A DNA stretch of 23,296 bases, from positions 41,972-65,267 of the forward strand of contig DDVH01000006.1 of assembly GCA_002345215.1 (NCBI GenBank), written 5' to 3'. Made by a program: the position numbers and the translations under genes. Of this stretch, positions 14,513-22,664 are shown one piece after another (the first letter of the stretch is position 1; every line of letters starts with the position of its first letter). This stretch comes from Anaerolineales bacterium UBA2317. Lineage in GTDB: Bacteria > Chloroflexota > Anaerolineae > Anaerolineales > Villigracilaceae. The notes beneath the pieces are model-generated. The model was not told the origin of the DNA, searched no databases, and saw nothing but the letters and a program-made list of their open reading frames with translations.

Positions 14513-16093
14513 AAACTCCTCTACAATGCCAATATACACACACTTGACCAAGCAAACCCAAAAGCAAATGCAATTTTGATTGCACGAGAGCGAATCCTTG
14601 CAGTGGGGGAGAGAGATAAACTTGAATCCATTGCGGATGGCAAAATAGAGAAGATGGATATGAAAGGCAAAACGATTTTGCCTGGCTTAACCGATGCGCA
14701 TATCCACATTCAACATTATGCTTTGGGATTATCCAAAATTGATTGTGAGACAAAGACAAAAGCGGAATGTTTACAGCGAGTTGCAGAAAAAGTTAAACAA
14801 TCAAAACCAAATGAATGGGTGTTAGGTCATGGGTGGACTCAAAACGAATGGGATGGAATTTTCCCTACAAAAGAAGAATTAGATGCAATTGCTCCGAATA
14901 ATCCAGTGTATTTAACAGCCAAGTCATTACATGCGGCGTGGGCAAATACAGCCGCTTTGAAATTAGCAAACATCACAAACGATACGCCGAATCCAAACGA
15001 TGGCGCAATTGAAAGAGATGCATCAGGAAAAGCAACTGGCATTTTGCTTGAAACTGCTATGGGATTAGTATCAGATGTCATTGCAAAACCAAGTATCCCC
15101 GAAATTGAAGAGGCGATTGAAAAAGCGCAATCCGTTTTGTGGAAGATGGGCATCACGGGCATCCATGATTTTGATCGGCGTGAATCGTTTATGGCTTTGC
15201 AATCTTTAAATGCAAAAGGCAAATTAAAATTACGCGTGTGTAAAAATATTCCAGTCGAAAGTGTTGAAGAAGCAAATGCTCTTGGTTTGAAAACTGGTTT
15301 TGGAAACGCGTGGTTGTGGATTGGCTCAGTGAAAGCATTTATGGATGGCGCATTAGGTCCACGCACTGCGGCGATGCTTGAGCCATATCAAAATGAACCG
15401 AATAACAAAGGCATTTTGAATATGGATGGCGAAGAACTTTTTGAACACGCGCGTAAAGCTGCCGATGTTGGTTTGAGTATGACTGTTCATGCGATTGGTG
15501 ATAAAGCCAATCACGAAGTGTTGAATGCTTACGAACAATTGCGTGCATACGAAACAAAAAATAATTTGCAGCATCTTCGTCATCGCATTGAGCATGTGCA
15601 AATTATTCATCCTGATGATGCGCCACGACTCGCAAAGTTAAATGTGATTGCTTCGATGCAACCGATTCATGCTACATCCGATATGTTTGCCGCCGATAAA
15701 CTTTGGGGCGAACGTTCAAAATTTTCTTATGGCTGGCGCACGCAATTGAATCATGGTGCATTGCTTGCATTTGGTTCAGATGCGCCAGTGGAGTCACCAA
15801 ATCCGTTTTTAGGATTACACGCCGCAATTACTAGAAGACGTGCAGACGGTTCACCCTCAGTGGAGGGCTGGTACCCTGCGGAAAAATTATCTTTAAGTGA
15901 AGCATTATCCGCTTACACGTACGGCGCGGCATATACTGCCAATGCTGAAAATAGACTTGGCAAACTTGCCGAAAATTATTTAGCAGATTTAATTGTGTTG
16001 GATGAAGACCCGTTTCAAGTTGAACCAAATGACCTATTGAATATGAAGCCAAGTTCTGTCATGATAAATGGAGAATGGGTTTTGCAATCATAG
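14510..16093 (+). CDS. Amidohydrolase family 3 protein (YtcJ-like)
   Basis: A 527-residue metal-dependent hydrolase of the YtcJ/long-chain amidohydrolase 3 group, acting on amide or ring C-N bonds; substrates are mostly unknown. The N-terminal composite beta domain leads into the metal motif DAHIH (H64, H66). Further on are VHAIGDKANHEV, RIEHVQIIHPDD and FGSDAPVESPNPFLGLHAAI, which carry the remaining conserved His and Asp. Length is standard. The open frame extends to a TTG at 14480, which would overlap the preceding stop and add 10 unrelated residues. ATG 14510 begins the family N-terminus (MKLLYNANIHTLD) and sits behind a -10 box. No signal peptide is seen, so it should be cytoplasmic. Confidence 0.88.
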   Translation: MKLLYNANIHTLDQANPKANAILIARERILAVGERDKLESIADGKIEKMDMKGKTILPGLTDAHIHIQHYALGLSKIDCETKTKAECLQRVAEKVKQSKPNEWVLGHGWTQNEWDGIFPTKEELDAIAPNNPVYLTAKSLHAAWANTAALKLANITNDTPNPNDGAIERDASGKATGILLETAMGLVSDVIAKPSIPEIEEAIEKAQSVLWKMGITGIHDFDRRESFMALQSLNAKGKLKLRVCKNIPVESVEEANALGLKTGFGNAWLWIGSVKAFMDGALGPRTAAMLEPYQNEPNNKGILNMDGEELFEHARKAADVGLSMTVHAIGDKANHEVLNAYEQLRAYETKNNLQHLRHRIEHVQIIHPDDAPRLAKLNVIASMQPIHATSDMFAADKLWGERSKFSYGWRTQLNHGALLAFGSDAPVESPNPFLGLHAAITRRRADGSPSVEGWYPAEKLSLSEALSAYTYGAAYTANAENRLGKLAENYLADLIVLDEDPFQVEPNDLLNMKPSSVMINGEWVLQS

Positions 16094-16101
16094 GATGAAA
16101 T

Positions 16102-17124
16102 ATGTCTCAAAACACACCAAAACTCACACCTGAAATGTTAATTCCCCGCTTGGGAGAATACCTTGTGCAAAAGGGATTAATCACCGATGCTGGCTTACAA
16201 CTGGCATTAGATTATCAAAAAGAAAAAATTGCCAAAGGTGAAACCTATATGTTAGGGCAAGCCTTAACTGATTTGAAGTTATTAAGCAAAGAAGCATTAG
16301 ACCAAGCCATTACTGAGCAAATTCTTCAACTGCGAACTGCTTTGCAAGCCTCCAATCGAAATTTAGAACGACGTGTGCAAGAACGCACAGCCGATTTGAA
16401 CGAAGCCTTGCAAAAGCTTTCTGAGTTAAATCAAATGAAAGCCAATTTTGTATCTAATATTTCGCATGAATTGCGAACTCCATTGACGCATATCAAAGGC
16501 TATGTTGAGTTATTGATTTCTGAGTCATTAGGAAGTATTACCGAAGAACAAAAACATGCTTTGGCTGTCAGTCAAAAATCTACGTCTAAACTAGAAGATA
16601 TGATTGAAGATTTGATTATGTTCTCATTAGCATCACGTGGCGAATTGAGCATGAAGTTAAGTGAAGTAGATATTCGCCGTTTGGTTTCGCTGGCAGTCAA
16701 ATCTGCAACCAACAAAGCCGAAGACCGCGGAGTCAAGTTGCAAGCACAATTTACAGACGCAATTCCACTGGTACAAGCCGACCCTGAAAAAATTGGCTGG
16801 GTGGTGAATCAACTGTTGGATAACGCAATCAAGTTCACCCCGTCAGGCGGAAGCGTGGTTGTGTCGCTTAAAGAAGAAGGCGCAAATTTAATCAATGTAT
16901 CAATTACAGATACAGGCATTGGCATTCCACAAAATCGAATGCAAGAAATTTTTGAGCCATTTCATCAATTGGATGGTTCATCTACCAGACATTATGGTGG
17001 CACAGGTTTGGGGCTGGCGTTGGTTCGTCAAATTATCGAAGCACATGGTTCGCTATTGGATGTAAAATCAGTGGAAGGCAAAGGCACTACATTTAAGTTT
17101 CCATTACTAGCCGTGCGAGATTAA
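16102..17124 (+). CDS. Soluble histidine kinase with N-terminal MshEN-like domain
   Basis: A 340-residue kinase without membrane segments. Residues about 15-75 show the MshEN / type II secretion E-N pattern: RLGEYLVQKGLIT, then LQLALDYQ, then LGQALTDLKLLSKEALDQAI. In pilus and secretion ATPases such domains bind cyclic di-GMP. A coiled coil (about 78-112, ASNRNLERRVQERTADLNEA) links to HisKA with H122 in SHELRTPL. HATPase follows with an N box (NQLLDNAIKFTP), DTGIGIP and GTGLGLALV. AGGA at 16092-16095 precedes the ATG. It begins directly after the amidohydrolase and its stop abuts the next kinase start, so it is at least co-transcribed with that kinase. Confidence 0.88.
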   Translation: MSQNTPKLTPEMLIPRLGEYLVQKGLITDAGLQLALDYQKEKIAKGETYMLGQALTDLKLLSKEALDQAITEQILQLRTALQASNRNLERRVQERTADLNEALQKLSELNQMKANFVSNISHELRTPLTHIKGYVELLISESLGSITEEQKHALAVSQKSTSKLEDMIEDLIMFSLASRGELSMKLSEVDIRRLVSLAVKSATNKAEDRGVKLQAQFTDAIPLVQADPEKIGWVVNQLLDNAIKFTPSGGSVVVSLKEEGANLINVSITDTGIGIPQNRMQEIFEPFHQLDGSSTRHYGGTGLGLALVRQIIEAHGSLLDVKSVEGKGTTFKFPLLAVRD

Positions 17125-18312
17125 ATGGATATTGATACTCTTTCACAATTGCATTTTATTTTTCAAGAAATGCAAAAAAAGCCAGACTTAAAATCCGCAT
17201 TGGATTCATTATTTTTATCTATGCGGAGTTCATTTGTGTTTGATAATGTCGCTGTTTATTTAGAAGACCCGCAAGATAAAAGTTTAGATGTCATCTACGC
17301 ACGTGCAATGGGGCGTGGAAAAACTGCCGAAGCCGATGCCGCTTGGGGTGAAGTGATTGCGACAGAAGTAATAAAGACCAATCGTTTAATTATGCGCGAA
17401 CCGGGTCAACCGATTAAAGGTATGGATAGAATTTCGCAAACCTATTTGCTTGGCATTCCCTTGCGCATTAATTCAAAAGTCAGAGGCACATTATTGTTTG
17501 TGCGTTTCGGCGGACCTGCTTATTCTGAATTGCATATTCATTTGGCATCTTTACAAGCTTTTTGGTCTGCTTCTTTGATAGAAAAAAAAGAATTACAAGA
17601 TGCCCGTGCTGAATTGGATTCAGTGCAACGTCAGATGCGTTTACAAGATGATTTTGTTTCCACCATTTCACATGAATTGCGCACACCGTTGGGTTTCATC
17701 AAAGGCTATAGTACAAGTTTATTAAGACCAGATACAACATGGGATGAAGAAACACAAAAAGAATTTCTCACTATTATTGATGAAGAAGCAGATAGATTAA
17801 CGCGTTTGATTGAAGATATGCTTGAATCAGCGCGTTTACAAAGTAAGACATTGCAATTTAAATTTGCCCCTATTCGTTTAGATGCATTAATCCGCGACGT
17901 TGCCACCCGCGTCAACACGCATCACCCTGACTTGAAAATTGAATACCACTTGGAGACATTACCCTCCGTTCATGGAGATGGCGTGCGCCTTTCACAAGTG
18001 TTTGAAAATTTATTTAGCAATGCTATTAAGTACGCCCCAAATTCAAAAATTACTATCTCTACCAAAGCACTTGAAAAATCTGTCTTAGTCTCATTTGCAG
18101 ACCAAGGTGAAGGTATTCCCGAAGATTTCCTCCCGTTTTTATTTGAACGTTTTTATCGCGTGCCCGGCGAACGCACAGTCACGGGTACAGGGCTAGGTCT
18201 GTACATTTGCAAACAAATTATTATGGCACATCATGGTAAGATTTGGGTAGAGTCAGAGTTGGATATCGGCACAACCTTTTATATAGAACTGCCCGCTGAC
18301 CCAACCCCTTGA
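17125..18312 (+). CDS. Soluble GAF-domain histidine kinase
   Basis: A 395-residue kinase. A GAF-type ligand-sensing domain fills about residues 10-155 (VFDNVAVYLED, YLLGIPLRINSKVRGTLLFVR). A short coiled coil leads to HisKA with H183 in SHELRTPL, then HATPase with an N box (ENLFSNAIKYAP), DQGEGIP and GTGLGLYI. No membrane helix is present, so it senses a cytoplasmic signal. The ATG directly follows the previous stop with no spacer and no obvious ribosome binding site, implying translational coupling. Its likely partner is the regulator 34 bases downstream. Confidence 0.92.
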   Translation: MDIDTLSQLHFIFQEMQKKPDLKSALDSLFLSMRSSFVFDNVAVYLEDPQDKSLDVIYARAMGRGKTAEADAAWGEVIATEVIKTNRLIMREPGQPIKGMDRISQTYLLGIPLRINSKVRGTLLFVRFGGPAYSELHIHLASLQAFWSASLIEKKELQDARAELDSVQRQMRLQDDFVSTISHELRTPLGFIKGYSTSLLRPDTTWDEETQKEFLTIIDEEADRLTRLIEDMLESARLQSKTLQFKFAPIRLDALIRDVATRVNTHHPDLKIEYHLETLPSVHGDGVRLSQVFENLFSNAIKYAPNSKITISTKALEKSVLVSFADQGEGIPEDFLPFLFERFYRVPGERTVTGTGLGLYICKQIIMAHHGKIWVESELDIGTTFYIELPADPTP

Positions 18313-18346
18313 CCGCTCTCATTTTCGCACTTCAGGAGAAATTGTT

Positions 18347-19045
18347 ATGGCAAAGCGCATTTTAATTGTGGATGATGAACCTCGCTACCTGCGCCTGTTA
18401 GAAGCAAACTTGCGTACAGAGGGATATGAAGTAGCAACTGCGCAAGATGGCATGCAAGCTTTAGAAGTTTTTTCAGCCCAACCCATTGATTTAGTTTTAT
18501 TAGATGTAATGATGCCGCGTCTTGACGGGTTTCAAACTTGCCAGCGCATTCGAGAGTTTTCTAACGTCCCAATTGTGATTCTCACAGCACGTGGCGAAGA
18601 ACAAGACCGTGTGCGTGGTCTTGATTTAGGTGCAGATGATTATTTAGTGAAACCATTTTCTGCAACCGAGTTATTAGCCAGAGTTCGTGCAGTTTTACGC
18701 CGTGCTCAACCACCAAGTGAATCTGCAAATCAAGTACGCTTCTTTACGCATGATGATTTGAAAATTGATTTCGCTCGTGCCGAAGTATGGCGTGGTGAAG
18801 ATGCCATCTCACTTTCGGCTACAGAATACCGTCTTTTATTGCATTTTGCTCACAATATCGGAAAAATTCTCACATCTGAAGAATTATTGAGTAATGTATG
18901 GGGAGTTGAGTACAAAAACGATAAAGAAATTCTATGGGTGAGTATTGCACGTCTACGCCAAAAATTGGAAAAAGACGCGCACAACCCAAAACATATAGTC
19001 ACACGTTCAGGATTAGGATACTTAATGCCGCCCGTCGAAACGTGA
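18347..19045 (+). CDS. OmpR/PhoB-family response regulator
   Basis: A 232-residue regulator. The receiver domain (about 3-118) has D9/D10, phosphoacceptor D53 (LLDVMMPR) and a conserved K in VKPF. A winged-helix DNA-binding domain fills about 128-230 (ATEYRLLLHF, ending in SGLGYLM). CAGGAG lies just upstream of the ATG. It is the expected output of one or both kinases upstream and a candidate controller of the CpaE/CpaF genes downstream. It is paralogous to the regulator at 2169-2891. Confidence 0.94.
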   Translation: MAKRILIVDDEPRYLRLLEANLRTEGYEVATAQDGMQALEVFSAQPIDLVLLDVMMPRLDGFQTCQRIREFSNVPIVILTARGEEQDRVRGLDLGADDYLVKPFSATELLARVRAVLRRAQPPSESANQVRFFTHDDLKIDFARAEVWRGEDAISLSATEYRLLLHFAHNIGKILTSEELLSNVWGVEYKNDKEILWVSIARLRQKLEKDAHNPKHIVTRSGLGYLMPPVET

Positions 19046-19064
19046 GAATGGTAATGAAAGGTTT

Positions 19065-20210
19065 ATGCCCAATAAGATTTTAGTTGTTGATGCAGATGGT
19101 GCCAGTCGAAATTTCATCGCACAAAAATTACTGGGTCAAAACCATGAAGTTTTACAAGCTGGTTCCGGCAAAGAAGGCTTAATTTTTGCTTGGCGTGACC
19201 ATCCAGAATTAATCATTGCCGACCCGACCATGACAGACCTAAAAGGGGAAGAGTTTGCCAATAAATTAAAACAAGATTCGCGCACATCACAAGTTCCACT
19301 CGTTGCTTTAAGCAGTGACTCAAACCCGGAACGCATCAAATCTTGTCTGGAAGCAGGCTTCAACGAGTACATCACGAAATCCGGGCAAGCAGTTCCCATG
19401 CTCACTGATGCGATTCGGCGTTTGTTAGTGCTAAATGGCGATGCCATGAAACAAGGTGGAAAGTTAATTGTATTTTTGAGTGCCAAAGGTGGAACAGGTA
19501 CTTCATCATTTTGTGCTAATTTAGCAATGAACATTGCTGGCAAACAACCTGATGCCAAACTCGTTGTCGCAGACTTAGTCTTACCTATCGGGTCCATTGC
19601 TCCAATTGTCGGGTACGAAGGAAGCGTGAATATCGTCAATGTGGCTGATATGTCACATGATGTTACATCACCGGACTTTTTCCGTAATCATCTGCCTGAA
19701 ATGCGTAATTGGAAATTTAGTTTGCTGGCTGGCTCACCAGACCCAGAACTTAGCAATCAATTAAAAGTAGAACGAATTTGGGATATAGTCACCTCATTAA
19801 AAATGGCGTATGACTATGTGTTCATTGATATCGGACGTTCACTTTCAAGAATTACTTTGCCATTAATTCAACATGCCGATTTAGTGGTTTTATTAATAGG
19901 CACAGATACCAGCACTTTACCTCTTTCTAAAACTTTATTAGATTATTTGAAGAATAAAGGCGTTCAAAGCGAATCAATCTATTCAATTTTGAATCGCGCG
20001 GCTGGTTTAGAGGGGTTAAGTAAAGCCGATGCTGAAAAAATGCTGGAAATAAAAATCAATGCCTCAGTACCGTACTTAAGCACCAATTTAGCATTTGCGA
20101 ATACACATCATCAGCCTTTTACGTTAAAATTCCCTAACGACACAGCGGTACTTATTTTTCAAGAAACTGCGAGAGAGATGTTAGCGGCTATGGAAAAAGT
20201 ACACGCTTAA
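19065..20210 (+). CDS. cpaE: CpaE/TadZ-like protein: receiver domain plus ParA-like ATPase domain
   Basis: A 381-residue protein with two domains. Residues 1-125 are a response-regulator receiver with VDADG at the acidic pocket (D9, D11), a candidate phosphoacceptor D53 (IIADPTMTD), S83/S84 and K105. Unlike many CpaE/TadZ receivers it keeps most active-site residues. Residues about 135-375 are a MinD/ParA-like domain, whose P-loop reads KGGTGTSS (from K141), with Thr146 where Lys is normal. This loss of the Walker Lys is typical of TadZ-type proteins, which mark the cell pole and place the Tad pilus machine. AAAGG upstream supports the ATG. It is followed by a small gene and cpaF. Confidence 0.88.
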   Translation: MPNKILVVDADGASRNFIAQKLLGQNHEVLQAGSGKEGLIFAWRDHPELIIADPTMTDLKGEEFANKLKQDSRTSQVPLVALSSDSNPERIKSCLEAGFNEYITKSGQAVPMLTDAIRRLLVLNGDAMKQGGKLIVFLSAKGGTGTSSFCANLAMNIAGKQPDAKLVVADLVLPIGSIAPIVGYEGSVNIVNVADMSHDVTSPDFFRNHLPEMRNWKFSLLAGSPDPELSNQLKVERIWDIVTSLKMAYDYVFIDIGRSLSRITLPLIQHADLVVLLIGTDTSTLPLSKTLLDYLKNKGVQSESIYSILNRAAGLEGLSKADAEKMLEIKINASVPYLSTNLAFANTHHQPFTLKFPNDTAVLIFQETAREMLAAMEKVHA

Positions 20211-20241
20211 AAATTAAGCCTTTTACGATTGGAGAGAAACC

Positions 20242-20538
20242 ATGAGCATCGAGTATGATGAAAAAGGTAAGTACTACACCAATGTTGTTTCCAAGATAAC
20301 TGTTTCCTCAATCTTACAGACCAATACACATTTGATTCGTGGGTTGGTGCATATTCGTCAGGGAGAGAGATTGAAAGACGAACTTGAAAATGAAGAAAGT
20401 TATGTGGCAGTTACGAATGCAAGTGTTTATGATGCCAATGGGAAAGTTGCTTACAGTAGCCCATTTATGGCAGTTAATAAATCACAAATTGTATGGATTA
20501 TGCCAGCAGATGATAATCAAGCGGGAGAAAGCGGATGA
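20242..20538 (+). CDS. Small protein of unknown function between cpaE and cpaF
   Basis: A 98-residue protein, mostly beta strand by pattern, with HLIRGLVHIRQGERLKDELE followed by YVAVTNASVYDANGKV and MAVNKSQIVWIMP. No signal peptide or membrane helix is seen. I do not recognise a named family with certainty. GGAG at 20232-20235 precedes the ATG, and the end overlaps the cpaF ATG by four bases, so the gene is real and coupled to the ATPase. It could be a regulatory or adaptor subunit. The small gene at 1925-2167 shows a faintly similar strand pattern. Confidence 0.8.
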   Translation: MSIEYDEKGKYYTNVVSKITVSSILQTNTHLIRGLVHIRQGERLKDELENEESYVAVTNASVYDANGKVAYSSPFMAVNKSQIVWIMPADDNQAGESG

Positions 20539-21848
20539 ACGCACCAGGGGCACCTCAACGACTGACGGGACAAGATTTAATTCGCTTAAAAAAATTTCTG
20601 GCTGATAATTTACTGCGTGCTTTAGAAATGGAAAGTATTCCAGCGGCACAACGGAATACGTTTGTTCAACAAAATATTACAAAAATTTTTGAACAAACCC
20701 AAATTAAACTCCCAGAAGATGTAAAAAAAGAAATTTTCAAGCAAGTCTTAAATGACATGCTTGGTTTTGGTCCGCTTCAACCTTTGTTAGATGACCCCGA
20801 TATCACCGAAATCATGGTGAATGGACCGAAAAAAATTTTTATTGAAAAAAAAGGTCAACTCAGCCGCGCCAATATTTCATTTGATGATGATGACCATGTG
20901 GTTCGCATTATTGACCGAATCATTCTTCCGTTAGGCAGGCGCGTAGATTATGACTCGCCGACAGTAGATGCCCGTTTACCAGATGGTTCACGCGTCAATG
21001 CTGTAGTTCGACCTGTTGCCATAGATGGACCTTCTATTACTATTCGAAAGTTTCGCAAAGACCGCCTACAAGTTCCAGACCTGATAAATTTTGGCTCGCT
21101 TACACATCAAATGGCAAGTTTTTTAGAGGCTTGCGTAAAAGCGCACTTTAATATCGTCATTTCTGGTGGCACGGGCTCCGGTAAAACAACTTTGTTAAAT
21201 GTACTTTCAGGGTTTATTCCTGAAAACGAACGCATCATTACCATTGAAGATGCGGCAGAATTGCAATTACAACAAGACCATGTCATGCGTATGGAAACCA
21301 AAGCCGCCAACACGGATGGAATGCACGCCGTCACCATTCGTGATTTGGTGAAAAATTCTTTACGTATGCGCCCAGACCGTATCGTTGTGGGTGAGGTACG
21401 TGGGGGTGAAGCATTAGATATGCTCCAAGCCATGAATACCGGGCATGACGGTTCATTAACGACCGTCCATGCCAATAGCCCACGTGATGCAATCTCTCGT
21501 ATGGAAACCTTAGTCTTAATGGCAGGTATGGATTTGCCCCTCAAGGTTGTTCGTCAGCAAATATCATCAGCCATAGATTTAATTGTGCAACAAAGCCGTT
21601 TGAAAGATGGTCAAAGAAAAGTGACAGCCATTACTGAAGTAGCAGGTATGGAAGGTGATGTAGTAGTTTTGACCGATATTTTCAAATTTAATCAGACTGG
21701 CGTAACGCAAGATGGAAAAATTCAGGGTGAGTTAAAACCCACAGGTATTCGTCCCTTGTTTACTCCACGTCTTGAAGCGGCTGGGTATAAACTCGGCGCA
21801 GAAATCTTTATGGCTGGTAAGTCATCTGATTCAGCAACGCGACGTTAA
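20535..21848 (+). CDS. cpaF: CpaF/TadA-type secretion and pilus ATPase
   Basis: A 437-residue hexameric ATPase of the type II/IV secretion superfamily, driving assembly of Tad pili at the inner membrane. The N-terminal domain contains GFGPLQPLLDDPDITEIMVNG. The ATPase domain has Walker A GGTGSGKTT (K217), an Asp box around ITIEDAAELQL, and the Walker B region IVVGEVRGGEALDML with E287. The His box is TTVHANSP. The C-terminus (about 350-437) extends beyond the core and ends in a Ser/Arg tail. The start overlaps the small gene. No tadB or tadC follows; the next gene is a regulator with its own promoter. Confidence 0.93.
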   Translation: MNAPGAPQRLTGQDLIRLKKFLADNLLRALEMESIPAAQRNTFVQQNITKIFEQTQIKLPEDVKKEIFKQVLNDMLGFGPLQPLLDDPDITEIMVNGPKKIFIEKKGQLSRANISFDDDDHVVRIIDRIILPLGRRVDYDSPTVDARLPDGSRVNAVVRPVAIDGPSITIRKFRKDRLQVPDLINFGSLTHQMASFLEACVKAHFNIVISGGTGSGKTTLLNVLSGFIPENERIITIEDAAELQLQQDHVMRMETKAANTDGMHAVTIRDLVKNSLRMRPDRIVVGEVRGGEALDMLQAMNTGHDGSLTTVHANSPRDAISRMETLVLMAGMDLPLKVVRQQISSAIDLIVQQSRLKDGQRKVTAITEVAGMEGDVVVLTDIFKFNQTGVTQDGKIQGELKPTGIRPLFTPRLEAAGYKLGAEIFMAGKSSDSATRR

Positions 21849-21854
21849 ACAGTC

Positions 21855-21863
21855 TGCTATAAT
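21855..21863 (+). promoter_or_regulatory. Extended -10 promoter for the tandem-XRE gene
   Basis: TGCTATAAT is a perfect extended -10 element. It is followed by about 29 bases to the ATG at 21893, which has GAGGAA as ribosome binding site. It shows that the regulator gene can be transcribed separately from cpaF. Confidence 0.65.
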
Positions 21864-21892
21864 TCAGGTATTAAAATTTTTGATGAGGAACC

Positions 21893-22567
21893 ATGACCAA
21901 CGCCCAAATCACAATTCGTGAAAAGAAACTTGGTTTGCTAATCCGCGATGCGCGTGTGGCAGAACGCCGCAGTATTAAAGAATGTGCTGATGCGATTGGT
22001 GTAAAACCTGGTGTATTTCGTGCGTATGAAGAAGGACGACGTGCGCCTTCATTGCCTGAATTAGAAGCCTTAGTATATTTTTTGAAAATTTCTATTTTTC
22101 AATTTTGGGGTAACGAAACCATATCTGATGCGCCACCTCCGCTGGAAGTGGACGATGTGACGCGGTTGATTGGTTTACGTCAACGCATGATTGGGGCATT
22201 GATTCGTCAAGAACGCACCAATAAAAATGTTTCAATTCGTCAAATTGCAACCGATACGGGCATTTCACAATCTCGTTTGAAATCGTATGAATTGGGTGAA
22301 CGCCCAATCTCTGTGCCAGAATTAGAAATGATTTTAAGTGTGATTGGTGTGCCAATGGAAACACTCTTTGACCAAAGCGGGCCTGTAGGACAATGGTTGA
22401 ATAGTCAACGGGCTTTGCAGAAATTTAATGAATTGCCAGAAGATATTCAAAACTTTGTTTGCCAACCTGTTAACAGACCGTATTTAGAATTAGCAATGAA
22501 GTTAAGCAGTATGTCTCGTGAAAAACTTCGTTCGGTTGCTGAAGGTTTGTTAGATATTACTTTATAG
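21893..22567 (+). CDS. Transcription regulator with two tandem XRE/Cro helix-turn-helix domains
   Basis: A 224-residue protein. HTH 1 covers about residues 13-71 (LGLLIRDARVAERRSIKECADAIGV...YEEGRRAPSLPELEALVYFL). HTH 2 covers about 99-159 (IGALIRQERTNKNVSIRQIATDTGI...YELGERPISVPELEMIL). The two copies align well, so the gene arose by internal duplication. The C-terminal 60 residues are helical and unrecognised. No ligand or protease domain is evident. It lies 44 bases after cpaF, with its own promoter. Possible targets include itself or the upstream Tad-type genes. Confidence 0.85.
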   Translation: MTNAQITIREKKLGLLIRDARVAERRSIKECADAIGVKPGVFRAYEEGRRAPSLPELEALVYFLKISIFQFWGNETISDAPPPLEVDDVTRLIGLRQRMIGALIRQERTNKNVSIRQIATDTGISQSRLKSYELGERPISVPELEMILSVIGVPMETLFDQSGPVGQWLNSQRALQKFNELPEDIQNFVCQPVNRPYLELAMKLSSMSREKLRSVAEGLLDITL

Positions 22568-22572
22568 GCTTA

Positions 22573-22657
22573 TGTCATTCTGAGCGAAGCGAAGAATCTA
22601 GAAAATAATCTAATAGATTCTTTGCCGCAAAGAACAAAAGCGCGGCTCAGAATGACA
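22573..22657. repeat. GTCATTCTGAGC inverted-repeat element
   Basis: A MITE-like hairpin. TGTCATTCTGAGC (22573-22585) is exactly complementary to GCTCAGAATGACA (22645-22657). An inner AAGAATCT/AGATTCTT stem lies at 22592-22599 and 22615-22622. The motif GTCATTCTGAGCGAAGCGAAGAATC is familiar to me as a dispersed intergenic repeat in environmental genomes. It fills the whole gap between the XRE gene and the TPR gene. Confidence 0.8.
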
Positions 22658-22664
22658 CATTAAT

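Noticed and set aside
14839..15366. Minus-strand open frame of 175 codons inside the amidohydrolase
   Set aside because: The plus strand encodes a full-length conserved enzyme; the antisense frame is a codon-bias shadow.
19136..19639. Minus-strand open frame of 167 codons inside cpaE
   Set aside because: It is antisense to conserved receiver and P-loop motifs and shows no domain of its own.
21107..21544. Minus-strand open frame of 145 codons inside cpaF
   Set aside because: It is the shadow of the Walker A to His-box region.
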